The notes under the pieces: model-generated
The model's input: the letters and a program-made list of their open reading frames with translations, nothing else
What the model was told of the DNA's origin: nothing
Databases searched by the model: none
Translations under genes and position numbers: made by a program
NCBI RefSeq assembly: GCF_038452265.1
Contig: NZ_CP151842.1
Coordinates: 62,001-126,000, forward strand
From: Vibrio diazotrophicus
GTDB lineage: Bacteria > Pseudomonadota > Gammaproteobacteria > Enterobacterales > Vibrionaceae
Direction of reading: 5' to 3'
DNA length: 64,000 nucleotides
In this document: positions 9,769-20,709 of the stretch, piece after piece
How positions within the stretch are numbered: the first letter of the stretch is position 1
Layout of the letters: every line of letters begins with the position of its first letter

Positions 9769-11484
9769 ATGTCACTTTTAGAAGTAAAAAACCTTCGTAT
9801 TGAATATCCTTCGCGTCACGGTGTGCATGCGGCAGTAAAATCACTTTCGTTCAACATTGAGCGTGGTGAGATCGTCGGTGTGGTTGGCGAATCTGGTGCG
9901 GGTAAGTCTACCGTTGGTAATGCTGTTATTGATTTGCTTAGCCCTCCAGGCACGATTGCTGGTGGTGAAGTTTTCCTAGATGGTGAAAAAATTTCCGGTT
10001 TATCACCTGAGAAAATGCGCAAAGTGCGTGGTTCTAAAATTGGCTTTATTTTCCAAGACCCAATGACGTCTTTGAACCCGCTATTTACTGTTGAACATCA
10101 ACTAACAGAAACTATTCATGCCAATATGAAGGTTTCCGATGAAGAAGCATATCGACGTGCGCTCTCTTTAATGAAACAAGTGGGTATTCCTCAGCCTGAA
10201 AACCGTCTTAAGCAATACCCTCACCAGTTTTCTGGTGGTATGCGTCAGCGTGTGGTTATTGCTATCGCTCTTGCTGGTGAGCCTGATCTGATTATTGCGG
10301 ATGAACCAACAACGGCGCTGGATGTTTCTATTCAGGATCAAATCCTAAGTCTTATTCGTGATTTATGTATCAAGAACAACGTAGGTTGTATGTTGGTAAC
10401 GCACGATATGGGTGTTGTGTCTAACGTTACTGACCGCGTCGCGGTTATGTATCGTGGTGATCTGGTTGAATTTGGGCCAACAGCGAAAGTGCTGGGTGAC
10501 CCTGACCACAAATATACGCGCAGCCTGATTTCAGCTGTACCTCGCTCTGACAAGAAACTCGACCGTTTCCCGCTAGTGACTTATATCGAACAAGCGGAAG
10601 AGACAAAATCGATTGATATTAAAAACCACTGGTTAGGCAAGAGTCAGGACGACAGAGCGTACACAGGTCCGTTGCTTAAAGTAGAAAACGTTAACTTACG
10701 TTTTGTGACTAAAGATTCTTTATTCGAAAGCCGCCGTGAATACGTGCAAGCTTCAAACGATGTGAGTTTTGAAGTGTTTGAAGGCGAAACTTTTGGTCTG
10801 GTTGGCGAATCGGGTTCAGGTAAATCGACTATTGCGCGTGTTATCGCTGGTCTTTACCAGCCAAATGATGGTCGCGTGACATTTGAAGGTATTGATTTAA
10901 CGGCTCTGAAATCTGAAAAAGAGCGTCGCCCAATGCGTCGTCAAATGCAGATGGTATTCCAGAACCCTTATACGTCGATGAACCCACGTATGAAGATTTT
11001 CGATATCGTTGCGGAGCCTATTCGTTTCCATAAGCTAACCAGCGGTGAAGCTGAAACGCGTCAAATCGTGAACGATTTATTAGAGCACGTAGGCCTTGGA
11101 AAAATGGCTGGCGTGAAATATCCGCACGAATTTTCAGGTGGTCAACGCCAACGTATTTCTATCGCTCGTGCGTTAGCAACGCGCCCGCGCTTATTGATTT
11201 GTGATGAACCAACATCCGCTCTGGATGTGTCTGTACAGGCTCAGATTTTGAACCTTCTCAAAGATCTTCAAGATGAACTGAACCTAACCATGCTGTTTAT
11301 CAGTCACGATTTACCTGTGATTCGCCAGATGTGTGATCGCGTAGGTGTGATGAAAATGGGGACCTTACTGGAAGTTGCGCCAACGGAGCAGCTTTTCAAC
11401 TCTCCTCAGCACGAGTACAGTAAACAACTGATTTCTTTGATGCCTGAATTCACAGGATTAAGAGAAGAAGTAGAAACGGCCTAA
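9769..11484 (+). CDS. Peptide ABC transporter, double ATP-binding protein
   Basis: This 571-residue protein fuses two ABC ATPase domains, as in GsiA or YejF, to power oligo/dipeptide-type import. Domain 1 (about 1-270) has Walker [10 protein letters not shown], signature FSGGMRQR and Walker [13 protein letters not shown]. Domain 2 (about 300-560) has [17 protein letters not shown] and [12 protein letters not shown], each with the OppD/DppF-type C-terminal segment. It is the first gene of an operon with a binding protein and two permeases, an uncommon order since the ATPase usually comes last. The ribosome site (GAGG) is 11 bases ahead of the ATG. The substrate is inferred to be peptides; nickel or glutathione cannot be excluded. 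Confidence 0.92.
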   Translation: MSLLEVKNLRIEYPSRHGVHAAVKSLSFNIERGEIVGVVGESGAGKSTVGNAVIDLLSPPGTIAGGEVFLDGEKISGLSPEKMRKVRGSKIGFIFQDPMTSLNPLFTVEHQLTETIHANMKVSDEEAYRRALSLMKQVGIPQPENRLKQYPHQFSGGMRQRVVIAIALAGEPDLIIADEPTTALDVSIQDQILSLIRDLCIKNNVGCMLVTHDMGVVSNVTDRVAVMYRGDLVEFGPTAKVLGDPDHKYTRSLISAVPRSDKKLDRFPLVTYIEQAEETKSIDIKNHWLGKSQDDRAYTGPLLKVENVNLRFVTKDSLFESRREYVQASNDVSFEVFEGETFGLVGESGSGKSTIARVIAGLYQPNDGRVTFEGIDLTALKSEKERRPMRRQMQMVFQNPYTSMNPRMKIFDIVAEPIRFHKLTSGEAETRQIVNDLLEHVGLGKMAGVKYPHEFSGGQRQRISIARALATRPRLLICDEPTSALDVSVQAQILNLLKDLQDELNLTMLFISHDLPVIRQMCDRVGVMKMGTLLEVAPTEQLFNSPQHEYSKQLISLMPEFTGLREEVETA

Positions 11485-11578
11485 AGCCGTAACCATTACC
11501 AAACGTTCTTGTTTGGCATTTTAAGCAGAAGCAAATACAACAACTAGGGATTTGGATTCCCGCATAAGGAGTTATGCA

Positions 11579-13138
11579 ATGAAAACCATGAAAAGCAAAT
11601 TAGCATTAGCTTTAATGGCCGCTGGTTTAAGCTTTGCAGCTAGCGCAGCAGACATCAAAGTAGCGTACGACGCAGACCCAGTGTCTCTTGATCCACATGA
11701 GCAACTTTCAGGTGGTACGCTTCAGATGTCTCATATGGTATTTGATCCACTAGTTCGTTACACACAAGATTTGGATTTTGAAGCTCGCCTAGCGGAAAAA
11801 TGGGAGCGTATTGACGACAAAACAGTACGTTTCCATCTACGCAAGGGTGTGAAGTTCCATTCTGGTAACGAACTAACGGCTGACGATGTAGTTTGGACAT
11901 TCGACCGTCTACAAGCTTCTCCAGATTTCAAAGCGATTTTCGAACCGTTTGAAAAAATCGTTAAAGTAGATGATTACACATTTGACCTAGTGTCAAAAGG
12001 TGCATACCCGCTTGTTCTTCAAACCGCAACTTACATCTTCCCAATGGACAGCAAGTTCTACTCTGGTACTGGTGAAGACGGTAAAGACAAAGCTGAAATC
12101 GTGAAACACGGAAACTCTTTTGCTTCTACTCACGTATCAGGTACTGGTCCTTTCATCGTTACTTCTCGTGAACAAGGCGTAAAAGTTGAGTTTGAACGTT
12201 TTGACGGTTACTGGGACAAAGCGTCTAAAGGTAACGTAGACAAACTAACTCTAGTGCCAATCAAAGAAGATGCGACTCGTGTTGCTGCGCTGCTTTCTGG
12301 CGACGTAGATATGATTGCTCCTGTAGCGCCTAACGATCACAAACGTGTTGAAGAAGCGAAAGGCGTTGACCTAATCACTCTTCCTGGTACTCGTATCATC
12401 ACGTTCCAAATGAACCAATCTAGCAACGAAGCGTTGAAAGATGTTCGTGTTCGTCAAGCTATCGTTCATGCGATTAACAACGAAGGTATCGTTGATAAGA
12501 TCATGAAAGGCTTCGCAACAGCTGCTGGTCAACAAAGCCCTAAAGGCTACGCAGGTTACAACCCTGAGCTGGTTCCACGCTTTGACCTGAAAAAAGCAAA
12601 AGAGCTAATGAAAGAAGCCGGTTACGACAAAGGCTTCACGCTTACTATGATCGCTCCAAACAACCGTTATGTGAACGATGCAAAAGTAGCTCAAGCTGTT
12701 TCAGCAATGCTGTCTAAGATCGGTATCAAAGTTGATCTTAAGACTATGCCTAAAGCGCAATACTGGCCAGAGTTCGACCTATGTTCAGCGGATATGTTGA
12801 TGATCGGTTGGCACGCAGATACAGAGGATTCAGCGAACTTCACTGAGTTTCTGACTATGACTCGTAACGAAGAGACAGGTAAAGGCCAATACAACTGTGG
12901 TCACTACTCTAACCCAGCAGTGGATAAGTTAGTAGAAGACGCTAACCTTGAAACAGATCCAGCTAAACGTGCAGCAATGCTACAGAAAATAGAAGCGACT
13001 CTGTACAACGATGCAGCGTTCGTTCCTCTACACTGGCAAAACCTTGCTTGGGGTGCGAAGTCTAACGTACACGCGAAAGAAATCGTGAACGCAATGGACT
13101 TCCCTTACTTCGGCGACCTAGTGGTTGACGAGAAGTAA
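11579..13138 (+). CDS. Peptide ABC transporter, periplasmic substrate-binding protein
   Basis: This 519-residue family-5 extracellular binding protein (DppA/OppA type) captures the substrate in the periplasm. The start at 11579 is preferred because AAGGAG lies 8 bases before it and the signal peptide then begins MKTMKSKLALALMAAGLSF with cleavage near ASA-ADIKV; an in-frame ATG nine codons earlier has no such site. The family signature near residues 65-85 (LAEKWERIDDKTVRFHLRKG) and a C-terminal PLHWQNLAWGAKS are visible. Codons here are strongly biased to those of highly expressed genes. It is separated from the permeases by a hairpin at 13162-13196. Confidence 0.93.
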   Translation: MKTMKSKLALALMAAGLSFAASAADIKVAYDADPVSLDPHEQLSGGTLQMSHMVFDPLVRYTQDLDFEARLAEKWERIDDKTVRFHLRKGVKFHSGNELTADDVVWTFDRLQASPDFKAIFEPFEKIVKVDDYTFDLVSKGAYPLVLQTATYIFPMDSKFYSGTGEDGKDKAEIVKHGNSFASTHVSGTGPFIVTSREQGVKVEFERFDGYWDKASKGNVDKLTLVPIKEDATRVAALLSGDVDMIAPVAPNDHKRVEEAKGVDLITLPGTRIITFQMNQSSNEALKDVRVRQAIVHAINNEGIVDKIMKGFATAAGQQSPKGYAGYNPELVPRFDLKKAKELMKEAGYDKGFTLTMIAPNNRYVNDAKVAQAVSAMLSKIGIKVDLKTMPKAQYWPEFDLCSADMLMIGWHADTEDSANFTEFLTMTRNEETGKGQYNCGHYSNPAVDKLVEDANLETDPAKRAAMLQKIEATLYNDAAFVPLHWQNLAWGAKSNVHAKEIVNAMDFPYFGDLVVDEK

Positions 13139-13161
13139 GATTGAGCATTAACAAGTAACAC

Positions 13162-13196
13162 CACGCCTTCGGTGTTTGACATCGAAGGCGTGTTTT
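13162..13196 (+). terminator. Intra-operon hairpin after the binding-protein gene
   Basis: CACGCCTTCG / CGAAGGCGTG, a 10-base perfect stem followed by TTTT, lies inside the operon between binding protein and permease genes. It probably acts as a partial terminator or 3'-end stabiliser that favours the binding protein. Confidence 0.75.
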
Positions 13197-13307
13197 AACA
13201 CTTAGACAGTTTATTTTTTCAGTCGGATAAAGTGTCGTTTTTTAGGCTGAGTATTTTCGCACCTCGTGTGTGTTCCGAATTTTGCATGGAAAGTTAAGGG
13301 GCAAGGA

Positions 13308-14285
13308 ATGTTTACGTTTCTGGTCAAGCGCCTGTTTCAGGCACTGATAGTGATGTTTGTGATCAGTTTAGTGGCGTTTGCCATCCAAGATAACTTGGGT
13401 GACCCGCTACGTGAGCTTGTCGGCCAATCTGTTTCAGAAGCTGAGCGCCAAGCGCTGCGCGATGAACTTGGTCTGAACGATCCCTTCATTACCAAATATT
13501 CTCGCTTTGTTACTGCTGCGGTGCAGGGTGACTTAGGCACATCTTATTTCTTTAAACGCCCAGCTATTGAAGTCATTCTTGATAAATTAGTGGCTACTCT
13601 AGAGCTCGTCTTTGGCGCGTCATTAATCATTATTGTTTGCTCTATTCCAATTGGTGTTTATACGGCAATAAAACCAAAAAGTCTGTTTACGAAAGTCGTG
13701 ATGGCCGGTAGTAGCATCGGTATCTCTATTCCGGTGTTCTTAACAGCGATTATGCTGATGTATATCTTCTCAATTGAATTGGGCTGGCTACCATCTTATG
13801 GACGTGGTGAAACCTACAATCTGTTGGGCTGGGAATCAGGCTACTTTACGGTTGATGGTTTACTGCACCTGATTCTGCCTTGTATCTCACTGGCTTCCAT
13901 CATGTTGCCACTGTTTATTCGCTTGGTTCGTTCTGAAATGCTCGAAGTTCTTAGCTCTGAATACATTAAGTTTGCCACGGCAAAAGGTTTACCGCTTAAG
14001 AAAATCTACTACCAACATGCGCTGAAAAACACAATGTTGCCAGTGCTCACGGTAGGTGGTGTTCAGATTGGTACTATGGTGGCGTATACCATTTTGACAG
14101 AGACAGTATTCCAGTGGCCGGGTACAGGCTTCCTATTCCTTGAAGCGATTAACCGTGTAGATACACCTTTGATTACTGCTTACGTTATTTTCGTTGGCCT
14201 AATCTTCGTTGTAACCAACACAGTGGTTGATTTGTTGTACGGATTGATTAACCCAACCGTAGACTTAACAGGAAAAGGAGCATAA
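13308..14285 (+). CDS. Peptide ABC transporter, permease (DppB type)
   Basis: This 325-residue inner-membrane permease starts MFTFLVKRLFQALIVMF, the usual DppB/OppB opening; the start at 13308 follows AAGGGGCAAGG, and a start 14 codons earlier would add an unlike extension. A long periplasmic loop after helix 1 is followed by five more helices, and the EAA-type cytoplasmic loop (EYIKFATAKGLPLKKIYYQHALKN split over about residues 220-245) contacts the ATPase. It heterodimerises with the next gene product, whose start codon is 3 bases downstream of this stop. Confidence 0.92.
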   Translation: MFTFLVKRLFQALIVMFVISLVAFAIQDNLGDPLRELVGQSVSEAERQALRDELGLNDPFITKYSRFVTAAVQGDLGTSYFFKRPAIEVILDKLVATLELVFGASLIIIVCSIPIGVYTAIKPKSLFTKVVMAGSSIGISIPVFLTAIMLMYIFSIELGWLPSYGRGETYNLLGWESGYFTVDGLLHLILPCISLASIMLPLFIRLVRSEMLEVLSSEYIKFATAKGLPLKKIYYQHALKNTMLPVLTVGGVQIGTMVAYTILTETVFQWPGTGFLFLEAINRVDTPLITAYVIFVGLIFVVTNTVVDLLYGLINPTVDLTGKGA

Positions 14286-14287
14286 TC

Positions 14288-15226
14288 ATGAGCGAATTTG
14301 CAGCAGCTCCTTCACGCTGGGAGCGTTTTAAACAGTCAGATTTTCTGTACTACTTCTTACGTGACAAAGTGGCAATGTTCAGCTTTGCCATCTGTATGAT
14401 TTTCTTGGTGCTTTCAGTAGCTGCGCCGCTTATTGCACCGACAGACCCATACGACATGTCATCAATTGACATTATGGACGCCGAGCTTCCACCATCTTGG
14501 ATGGATGGCGGTGATGAGCGTTTCCTACTGGGTACTGATGAGCAAGGGCGCGATATTTTATCGACCATGCTTTACGGCTCACGTCTTTCACTGACGATCG
14601 GTTTCCTAGCGGTAGCGCTACAGCTGTTCTTGGGCATTATCATTGGTCTATCTTCTGGTTACTTTGGTGGTCGTATTGATAGCTACTTAATGCGTTTTGC
14701 CGATGTTCAGTTGTCGTTCTCGACCATGATGGTGGCGATCATTGTATCGGCAATCTTCAAAGCGAGTTTCGGTAGCGAGTTCTATAGCGAATACGCAGTG
14801 TTAATGCTGGTGGTGATTATCGGTGTGGCTGAATGGCCTCAGTATGCGCGAACTATTCGTGCATCTGTATTAGCTGAGAAGAAGAAAGAGTATGTGGAAG
14901 CGGCTCGTGTCATGGGCTTTAAAGCGCCTCGTATCATGTTCCGTCACATTCTGCCTAACTGTTTGTCTCCAATTCTGGTTATCTCAACGGTACAGGTGGC
15001 AAACGCTATCATGTCAGAAGCGGCACTTTCATTCCTTGGCTTAGGTTTGCCTGTTGACCAACCATCATTGGGTGCCCTGATCAGTATCGGTTTCAACTAT
15101 ATTTTCTCAGGCTCTTGGTGGATCACTGCCTTCCCGGGTGTGCTGCTTGTAACCTTAGTATTGGTGATTAACCTGCTCGGTGACTGGCTGCGTGACGTAT
15201 TTAACCCGAAAATCTATAAAGGGTGA
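14288..15226 (+). CDS. Peptide ABC transporter, permease (DppC type)
   Basis: This 312-residue second permease of the importer has the DppC/OppC plan: a cytoplasmic N-terminus, helix 1 near residues 28-50, a periplasmic segment with FLLGTDEQGRDILS typical of the family, and the EAA loop (EYVEAARVMGFKAPRIMFRH) near residues 200-220. The C-terminus NLLGDWLRDVFNP is the usual ending. It is the last gene of the operon and is closed by a strong terminator. Confidence 0.93.
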   Translation: MSEFAAAPSRWERFKQSDFLYYFLRDKVAMFSFAICMIFLVLSVAAPLIAPTDPYDMSSIDIMDAELPPSWMDGGDERFLLGTDEQGRDILSTMLYGSRLSLTIGFLAVALQLFLGIIIGLSSGYFGGRIDSYLMRFADVQLSFSTMMVAIIVSAIFKASFGSEFYSEYAVLMLVVIIGVAEWPQYARTIRASVLAEKKKEYVEAARVMGFKAPRIMFRHILPNCLSPILVISTVQVANAIMSEAALSFLGLGLPVDQPSLGALISIGFNYIFSGSWWITAFPGVLLVTLVLVINLLGDWLRDVFNPKIYKG

Positions 15227-15266
15227 TCCTCGTCGATTGATTTTGTTGACATAATCTACCTAAACT

Positions 15267-15296
15267 AGAGCCGTAAGTGATTACGGCTCTTTTTTT
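15267..15296 (+). terminator. Terminator of the peptide ABC operon
   Basis: AGAGCCGTAA / TTACGGCTCT with a 4-base loop and a run of seven T residues. Confidence 0.92.
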
Positions 15297-15410
15297 GCTT
15301 ATCTTTTCTTGCAATAACTGAAAATTTTTACTCACAACCATAAATAGTCAGATAGATACAAGCTCAGGTAGAGTATTGACAGTAACCATAGTCACCTGAA
15401 CGGAGAGCGT

Positions 15411-16355
15411 ATGGATATTAAAGGGGCCGCAATGCCGAAACTTTCTCACCTTCTTTTGATTGGATTGCCTTTTTGTTTTGCTTCTCAAATACTTTTGGCC
15501 GCTGAGCCTGATCAGTTTTTGTGTGGTGGAACTCAAGCTTCAACCAACGAGCTTCCTCAGTTAAACAGCAACTGCCCAATTGGTAAGGGACTGTGGGGGA
15601 ATTCTGCACCGAAAGGAAAAGACTCTCTATTTTGGATTCAGTGTGGCTTGCTGAATGAATCAATGCCGTTAAGCCGCGCTAAAGTGCTTTATAAGCACAT
15701 CTCAACAGATGTATGGATGAAGCCAGAAGGTAAAACGTTACGCTGCCTGATAGGCCCTTACGACGACTATGCGATAGCCAAAAAAGAGCTCGCTGGGGTT
15801 AGAAGCGAGAAACTTTACAAAGAAGCATTCATTCGCGAAGTGCGCAAAGGCGAGCAAGATGCTCCGGTTGTTACTGAGAAAAAACCAGCATCCAAATCCC
15901 AAAGTACTGCTAAGAAAGTAGTCGCCGCGAAACCTAAGCCAGTTGTTAAACCAGCGCCAAAAGCAAAACCCGCAGTAACGCCATCCGCAACTAAAGCCGT
16001 GCCAAAGGCGACTAAAGACATGCCTAGTATCACTATTCGACGTGAAGCAACACTGAGTGGCCTTCATTACGTAGTTCCTTACGTGATGGATGAAAAGGAG
16101 CAGTTCTATATGGAGCATGATTTGGCGTGGAATCGCCTAAATTATGCTGATGCGGAGAAACGTTGCCAGCAACAAAAAATGCGCTTAGCCACAGAAGCCG
16201 AATGGAAGCAGTTGCTTGATTCTAAAGTGATGGAAAAAGATAAGTGGCCAGTTTATTTGCCTTATTGGGGTGAGAGCAGTAAAGGTTTCTTTACCACGGG
16301 TAAGGTCAATACTTTAAAAGGTACCTCTCTTCTCAATGTGCTTTGCGTAAAGTAA
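15411..16355 (+). CDS. Exported SPOR-domain protein with a C-terminal FGE-like segment
   Basis: This 314-residue protein has an N-terminal signal peptide (hydrophobic LLLIGLPFCFASQILLAA), then a SPOR-like domain at about residues 70-140 (FWIQCGLLNES ... LRCLIGPYDDYAIAKKEL). A flexible Lys/Pro/Ala linker follows at about 155-205, then a C-terminal 100-residue part with ADAEKRCQQQKMRLATEAEW, which recalls the formylglycine-generating/sulfatase-modifying fold. SPOR domains bind denuded glycan at division sites, so a cell-wall role is inferred. GGAG lies 5 bases before the ATG at 15411; an ATG at 15432 (MPKLSHLLL) also has a ribosome site and gives a cleaner signal peptide. It is a single gene; exact function unknown. 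Confidence 0.8.
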   Translation: MDIKGAAMPKLSHLLLIGLPFCFASQILLAAEPDQFLCGGTQASTNELPQLNSNCPIGKGLWGNSAPKGKDSLFWIQCGLLNESMPLSRAKVLYKHISTDVWMKPEGKTLRCLIGPYDDYAIAKKELAGVRSEKLYKEAFIREVRKGEQDAPVVTEKKPASKSQSTAKKVVAAKPKPVVKPAPKAKPAVTPSATKAVPKATKDMPSITIRREATLSGLHYVVPYVMDEKEQFYMEHDLAWNRLNYADAEKRCQQQKMRLATEAEWKQLLDSKVMEKDKWPVYLPYWGESSKGFFTTGKVNTLKGTSLLNVLCVK

Positions 16356-16381
16356 TCCAAAGTTTACTTATTTAAGAGAAT

Positions 16382-16413
16382 AAAAAACCCAGTGAATGCC
16401 ACTGGGTTTTTTT
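16382..16413. terminator. Bidirectional terminator between convergent genes
   Basis: AAAAAACCCAGTG / CACTGGGTTTTTT with a 5-base loop. Confidence 0.9.
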
Positions 16414-16428
16414 CATTGCTAGATAAGA

Positions 16429-19400
16429 TTATGCATCTTCTGGGATCTTATGCGGTTGTGTGCGGAACAGCTTCATCACAATCACAAAGAACACAGGAAC
16501 GAAGAAGATGGCCAGTACCGTTGCGGCGAACATACCACCCACAACACCCCAACCAATTGCGTTACGGCTAGCGGCACCCGCACCAGTACTCAGTGCTAGT
16601 GGAAGTACACCCAAGATAAAGGCAAATGACGTCATCATAATTGGGCGTAGACGCATACGACACGCTTCTACCGTCGCACTGATAAGGTCTTTTCCATCGT
16701 CGTAGAGTGCTTTCGCAAATTCTACAATCAAGATGGCGTTCTTCGCTGACAGACCGATAGTCGTTAACAGACCCACTTGGAAGTAGATGTCATTAGAGAG
16801 CGACTTCACTGTTGCCGCTGCAATAGCACCAAATACCCCTAGTGGAACAATCAGGATGACAGAGAACGGCACACTCCAGCTTTCGTATAGAGCTGCAAGG
16901 CTCAAGAATACGATCAAAATAGACAGCGCATAAAGTAGCGGAGCCTGTGAACCAGTTTGTACTTCTTGGTAAGAAGCACCTGTCCACTGTAGGCCAATAC
17001 CCTGAGGCAGTTGAGCCACAATGTTGGTGATCGCCTGCATTGCATCACCAGTACTCTTACCCGCTGCTGCCGAACCTTGAATGTTAACCGCAGGAACACC
17101 GTTATAACGCTCTAGACGAGGTGAACCGTAAGTCCAGTCAGTTGTCGCAAACGCATCAAACGGAACCATTTCACCTAGGTTATTTTTTACATGCCATAGG
17201 CGCAGATCTTCAGGGTTCATACGGTACTCAGCATCTGCTTGTACGTATACCTTCTTAACGCGACCGTTATCGATAAAGTCGTTAACGTAGCTTGAACCTA
17301 GCGCCGTTGACAGCGTGCTGTTGATATCCGAAACAGACAGACCCATTGCCATCGCTTTTTCGTAGTCGATGTTAATACGGAACTGTGGCGTATCTTCCAT
17401 ACCGTTTGGACGAACACCTGTCAGGTTAGGGTTTTGCGAAGCCATACCCAACAGCTGGTTACGAGCCTGAATTAACTTATCGTGACCTAAGTTCGCATTA
17501 TCGGTGAGGTAAGCATCAAAACCCGTTGCGTTACCTAAGCCCATAATTGCAGGAAGGTTAAAGGTATAGATGTTCGCTTCTTTCACTTGAGAGAATGCTC
17601 CCCAAGCTCTGCCAATAATCGCGTTGACTGACATCGCTGGATTTGTACGTTCATCCCAATCTTTGAGTCGAACAAACGCCATACCCATGTTCTGACCTTG
17701 ACCTGCGAAGCTAAAGCCTGAAACAGTGAACACCGACTGAACGGAGTCTGATTCGTTTTCCAAAAAGTGTTTTTCAACTTTATCCATCACGTTCAGCGTT
17801 TGCTCTTGCGTTGAACCTGCTGGTAACTGAATGATAGATAGGAAAATACCTTGGTCTTCTTCAGGAACGAAAGAGGTTGGTAGACGAGTCCACAACGTAC
17901 CTAACACACCAACAATAATGACGTACATAGCAAGGTAGCGAATGCGCTGGTTTACACCTTTACTCACGACGTTCTTATAGCCGTTCGTACCACGGTCAAA
18001 CGCTTTGTTAAACCAAGCTAGCGGACCACGGCGAACATGGTGTTCACCTTTGTGCATCGGTTTTAGCAACGTCGCACATAGAGCCGGTGTCAGAACCATT
18101 GCCACTAATACCGACAGCACCATAGACGATACGATAGTCAGAGAGAACTGGCGATAAATCGCACCCGCAGCACCACCGAAGAACGCCATAGGGATGAATA
18201 CCGCACTTAGTACCATCGCGATACCGACTAGTGCGCCAGTAATCTGCCCCATCGATTTTCGGGTTGCTTCACGCGGAGGGAGACCGTCTTCCGCCATTAC
18301 CCGCTCAACGTTCTCGACCACAACGATGGCATCGTCAACCAACAGGCCTATCGCCAGCACCAGACCGAACATAGTTAGGGTGTTGATTGAGAAGCCAAAC
18401 GCCGCCATAACACCGAAAGTACCTAACAGAACAACAGGAACCGCGATGGTTGGAATTAACGTTGCACGGAAGTTCTGCAAGAACAGATACATCACGAGGA
18501 ATACCAGTACGACCGCTTCAATCAGCGTATGCACTACTTCTTCGATAGAGATCTGAACAAATGGCGTTGTATCGTATGGATAAATAACTTCAATGTTGTC
18601 TGGGAAGGTTGGCGACATCTCGTTAATACGAGCTTTCACTAACTTAGAGGTATCCAGCGCATTGGCACCAGTAGCCAGCTTAATCGCAATACCCGCAGCG
18701 TATTTACCGTTGTATAGAGCAACTGCTTGGTAACTCTCGGCACCTAATTCAACACGAGCCACATCTTTCAAGCGAATTTGCGCACCATCGGTGTCTACTC
18801 GCAAAAGGATGTTTTCAAACTCAGACACCGTTCTCATACGGCTTTGTGCCGTAATCGTAGCATTCAGACGTTGGCCTTTGACTGACGGTGTTGCACCTAA
18901 CTGACCAACAGAAACCTGAGTGTTCTGCGCGCTGACCGCAGATTTCACTTGAGCAGGCGTCAGGCTGTATTTATTCAGTTTGTTTGGATCTAACCAGATA
19001 CGCATTGCGTTCTGAGCACCGAACACCTGAACTTCACCGACACCCTGAACACGACTTAGTGGGTCTTTAATGTTAGAAATCATGTAGTCTGAAAGGTCAG
19101 TGTTGTCCATGCTTCCGTCTGTTGAGACAAAGCCGACAACCATCAAGAATGAACTAGATGATTTTGAAACGGTGATACCTTGTTGTGTTACTTCATTTGG
19201 TAGTGTTGCTTCGGCAAGTGCAAGTTTGTTCTGCACCTGTACCTGAGCAATATCCGCATCAGTACCACTTTCAAAAGTAAGCGTAATGCTGAATGCACCG
19301 GATGAACTACTTTGAGACGACATATAAATCAGGTTATCAATCCCGTTCATATTCTGTTCTATCGTCTGTGTCACACTGTTTTCAACGGTATCAGCCGAAG

Positions 19401-19554
19401 CACCTGGATAGGTACCTGACACAATAACCGTTGGTGGTGCGATATCCGGATACTGAGATACCGGCAGTGTCATGATCGATAACACACCAGCAAGCATGAT
19501 GATTATTGCAATCACCCAAGCAAAGATTGGGCGATCTATAAAAAATCGAGCCAT
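16429..19554 (-). CDS. AcrB-like RND multidrug efflux permease (pump 2)
   Basis: This 1041-residue HAE-1 RND permease is much closer to E. coli AcrB than pump 1 is: it opens [20 protein letters not shown] and its proton-relay aspartates are D407 and D408 in [17 protein letters not shown], the same numbering as AcrB. Porter and funnel loops and twelve helices are of normal length. It lies 3 bases after its adaptor gene in a two-gene operon. No outer-membrane channel or local regulator gene accompanies it; TolC in trans is inferred. It should export hydrophobic drugs and bile-type compounds as the family does; specific substrates are unknown. Confidence 0.95.
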   Translation of the reverse strand: MARFFIDRPIFAWVIAIIIMLAGVLSIMTLPVSQYPDIAPPTVIVSGTYPGASADTVENSVTQTIEQNMNGIDNLIYMSSQSSSSGAFSITLTFESGTDADIAQVQVQNKLALAEATLPNEVTQQGITVSKSSSSFLMVVGFVSTDGSMDNTDLSDYMISNIKDPLSRVQGVGEVQVFGAQNAMRIWLDPNKLNKYSLTPAQVKSAVSAQNTQVSVGQLGATPSVKGQRLNATITAQSRMRTVSEFENILLRVDTDGAQIRLKDVARVELGAESYQAVALYNGKYAAGIAIKLATGANALDTSKLVKARINEMSPTFPDNIEVIYPYDTTPFVQISIEEVVHTLIEAVVLVFLVMYLFLQNFRATLIPTIAVPVVLLGTFGVMAAFGFSINTLTMFGLVLAIGLLVDDAIVVVENVERVMAEDGLPPREATRKSMGQITGALVGIAMVLSAVFIPMAFFGGAAGAIYRQFSLTIVSSMVLSVLVAMVLTPALCATLLKPMHKGEHHVRRGPLAWFNKAFDRGTNGYKNVVSKGVNQRIRYLAMYVIIVGVLGTLWTRLPTSFVPEEDQGIFLSIIQLPAGSTQEQTLNVMDKVEKHFLENESDSVQSVFTVSGFSFAGQGQNMGMAFVRLKDWDERTNPAMSVNAIIGRAWGAFSQVKEANIYTFNLPAIMGLGNATGFDAYLTDNANLGHDKLIQARNQLLGMASQNPNLTGVRPNGMEDTPQFRINIDYEKAMAMGLSVSDINSTLSTALGSSYVNDFIDNGRVKKVYVQADAEYRMNPEDLRLWHVKNNLGEMVPFDAFATTDWTYGSPRLERYNGVPAVNIQGSAAAGKSTGDAMQAITNIVAQLPQGIGLQWTGASYQEVQTGSQAPLLYALSILIVFLSLAALYESWSVPFSVILIVPLGVFGAIAAATVKSLSNDIYFQVGLLTTIGLSAKNAILIVEFAKALYDDGKDLISATVEACRMRLRPIMMTSFAFILGVLPLALSTGAGAASRNAIGWGVVGGMFAATVLAIFFVPVFFVIVMKLFRTQPHKIPEDA

Positions 19555-19557
19555 ATC

Positions 19558-20709
19558 TTATTGTTCCTTAGATGATTCCATCAGTTGCGGATTTACCGTG
19601 CTGCCAGGGCGTACTTTTTGTAGGCCTGCCACAATAACGGTTTCACCAGCTTCTAAGCCTGAATCAATCAACCATTGTGAATTCACAGTATGACTTGCTA
19701 CGACTGGACGGCTTTCAACCACATTTTCTGCATTTACAACCAATACAGAAGCTTCACCACGTGCATTACGGCTTAGCGCTGTTTGCGGAACAAGAATAGC
19801 TTCAGAACGAGCTTCAACCGGCAGTTGAGCGCGAACATAAAGACCCGGAAGTAGGAACTGATCTGGGTTTGGCAGTGTTGCACGAACGTTGACTGTGCCT
19901 GTGTTTTCATTCACAGAAACTTCAGCAAACTGTAGCGTTGCTTTTTGTTCAATTGGCGTACCGTCATCAAGGAACAACTTAATGCCTTTCAGTTCGTCTT
20001 TTTCTTTACCAGTGCTTTGGCGCAGTTTCAAAAGCTCATTACTTGGCTGAGAAAGGTCAACATAAAGTGGGTCAAGTTGTTGAATCGTTGCCATTACATC
20101 AGTTTGGTTAGCGGTTACTAACGCACCTTCAGTAACGTGTGAACGACCGATACGACCTGAAATCGGCGCTTTAATATGCGTGTAATCAAGGTCAATCTGC
20201 GCAGAGTTAACATTCGCTTGCGCCGCTTTCACAGATGCCAAAGCTTCTTTGTAAGTGGCTTGTGCATCTTCATAAGCTTGTTGGCTCACAGCATTCTTTT
20301 TCACCAGCTCGCTGTAGCGTTTTGCCTGAAGCTCTGTACGGCTAAGGGTTGCTTCCGCTTTCGCTAAATTAGCTTGCATGCTTGCCAATGAAGCTTGGTA
20401 AGTTGAAGCGTCAAGTTCAAACAGAACATCGCCTTTTGCAACTAAGCTACCTTCAACGAACTTACGTGCAGTGACAATACCACGAACCTGAGGACGAACT
20501 TCTGCGATTCGGAAAGCATTAGTACGACCAGGAAGAGTGCTTGTTACCTCAACTGGCTGGGTTGTGACTTTGATGACATCTACTGCGACAGCAGGTGCAG
20601 CACCGCTGTTGACCGCCGCTGGTTTGGCGTCTGGTTGACAACCGGCAAGCACAATTGCAGCAGCAATCGTGGTCAACCACGTTTTTGACAAGGATCTACC
20701 TTGGCCCAT
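19558..20709 (-). CDS. AcrA-like lipoprotein adaptor (membrane fusion protein, pump 2)
   Basis: This 383-residue periplasmic adaptor is anchored by lipid: the lipobox LAGC follows a hydrophobic stretch about 20 residues in. The start at 20709 (MGQGRSLSK) is chosen because AAGGAG lies 8 bases upstream; an ATG ten codons earlier has no spaced ribosome site. Lipoyl halves (RPQVRGIVTARKFVEGSLV and IKAPISGRIGRSHVTEGALV), an alpha-hairpin between them and C-terminal barrel segments follow the AcrA order. It is first in the operon with the AcrB-like gene. Confidence 0.93.
   Translation of the reverse strand: MGQGRSLSKTWLTTIAAAIVLAGCQPDAKPAAVNSGAAPAVAVDVIKVTTQPVEVTSTLPGRTNAFRIAEVRPQVRGIVTARKFVEGSLVAKGDVLFELDASTYQASLASMQANLAKAEATLSRTELQAKRYSELVKKNAVSQQAYEDAQATYKEALASVKAAQANVNSAQIDLDYTHIKAPISGRIGRSHVTEGALVTANQTDVMATIQQLDPLYVDLSQPSNELLKLRQSTGKEKDELKGIKLFLDDGTPIEQKATLQFAEVSVNENTGTVNVRATLPNPDQFLLPGLYVRAQLPVEARSEAILVPQTALSRNARGEASVLVVNAENVVESRPVVASHTVNSQWLIDSGLEAGETVIVAGLQKVRPGSTVNPQLMESSKEQ

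Noticed and set aside
15738..16118. A 126-codon minus-strand frame opposite the SPOR gene
   Set aside because: It is Trp/Phe/Arg-rich, the reverse reading of the Lys/Pro/Ala linker, with no ribosome site.
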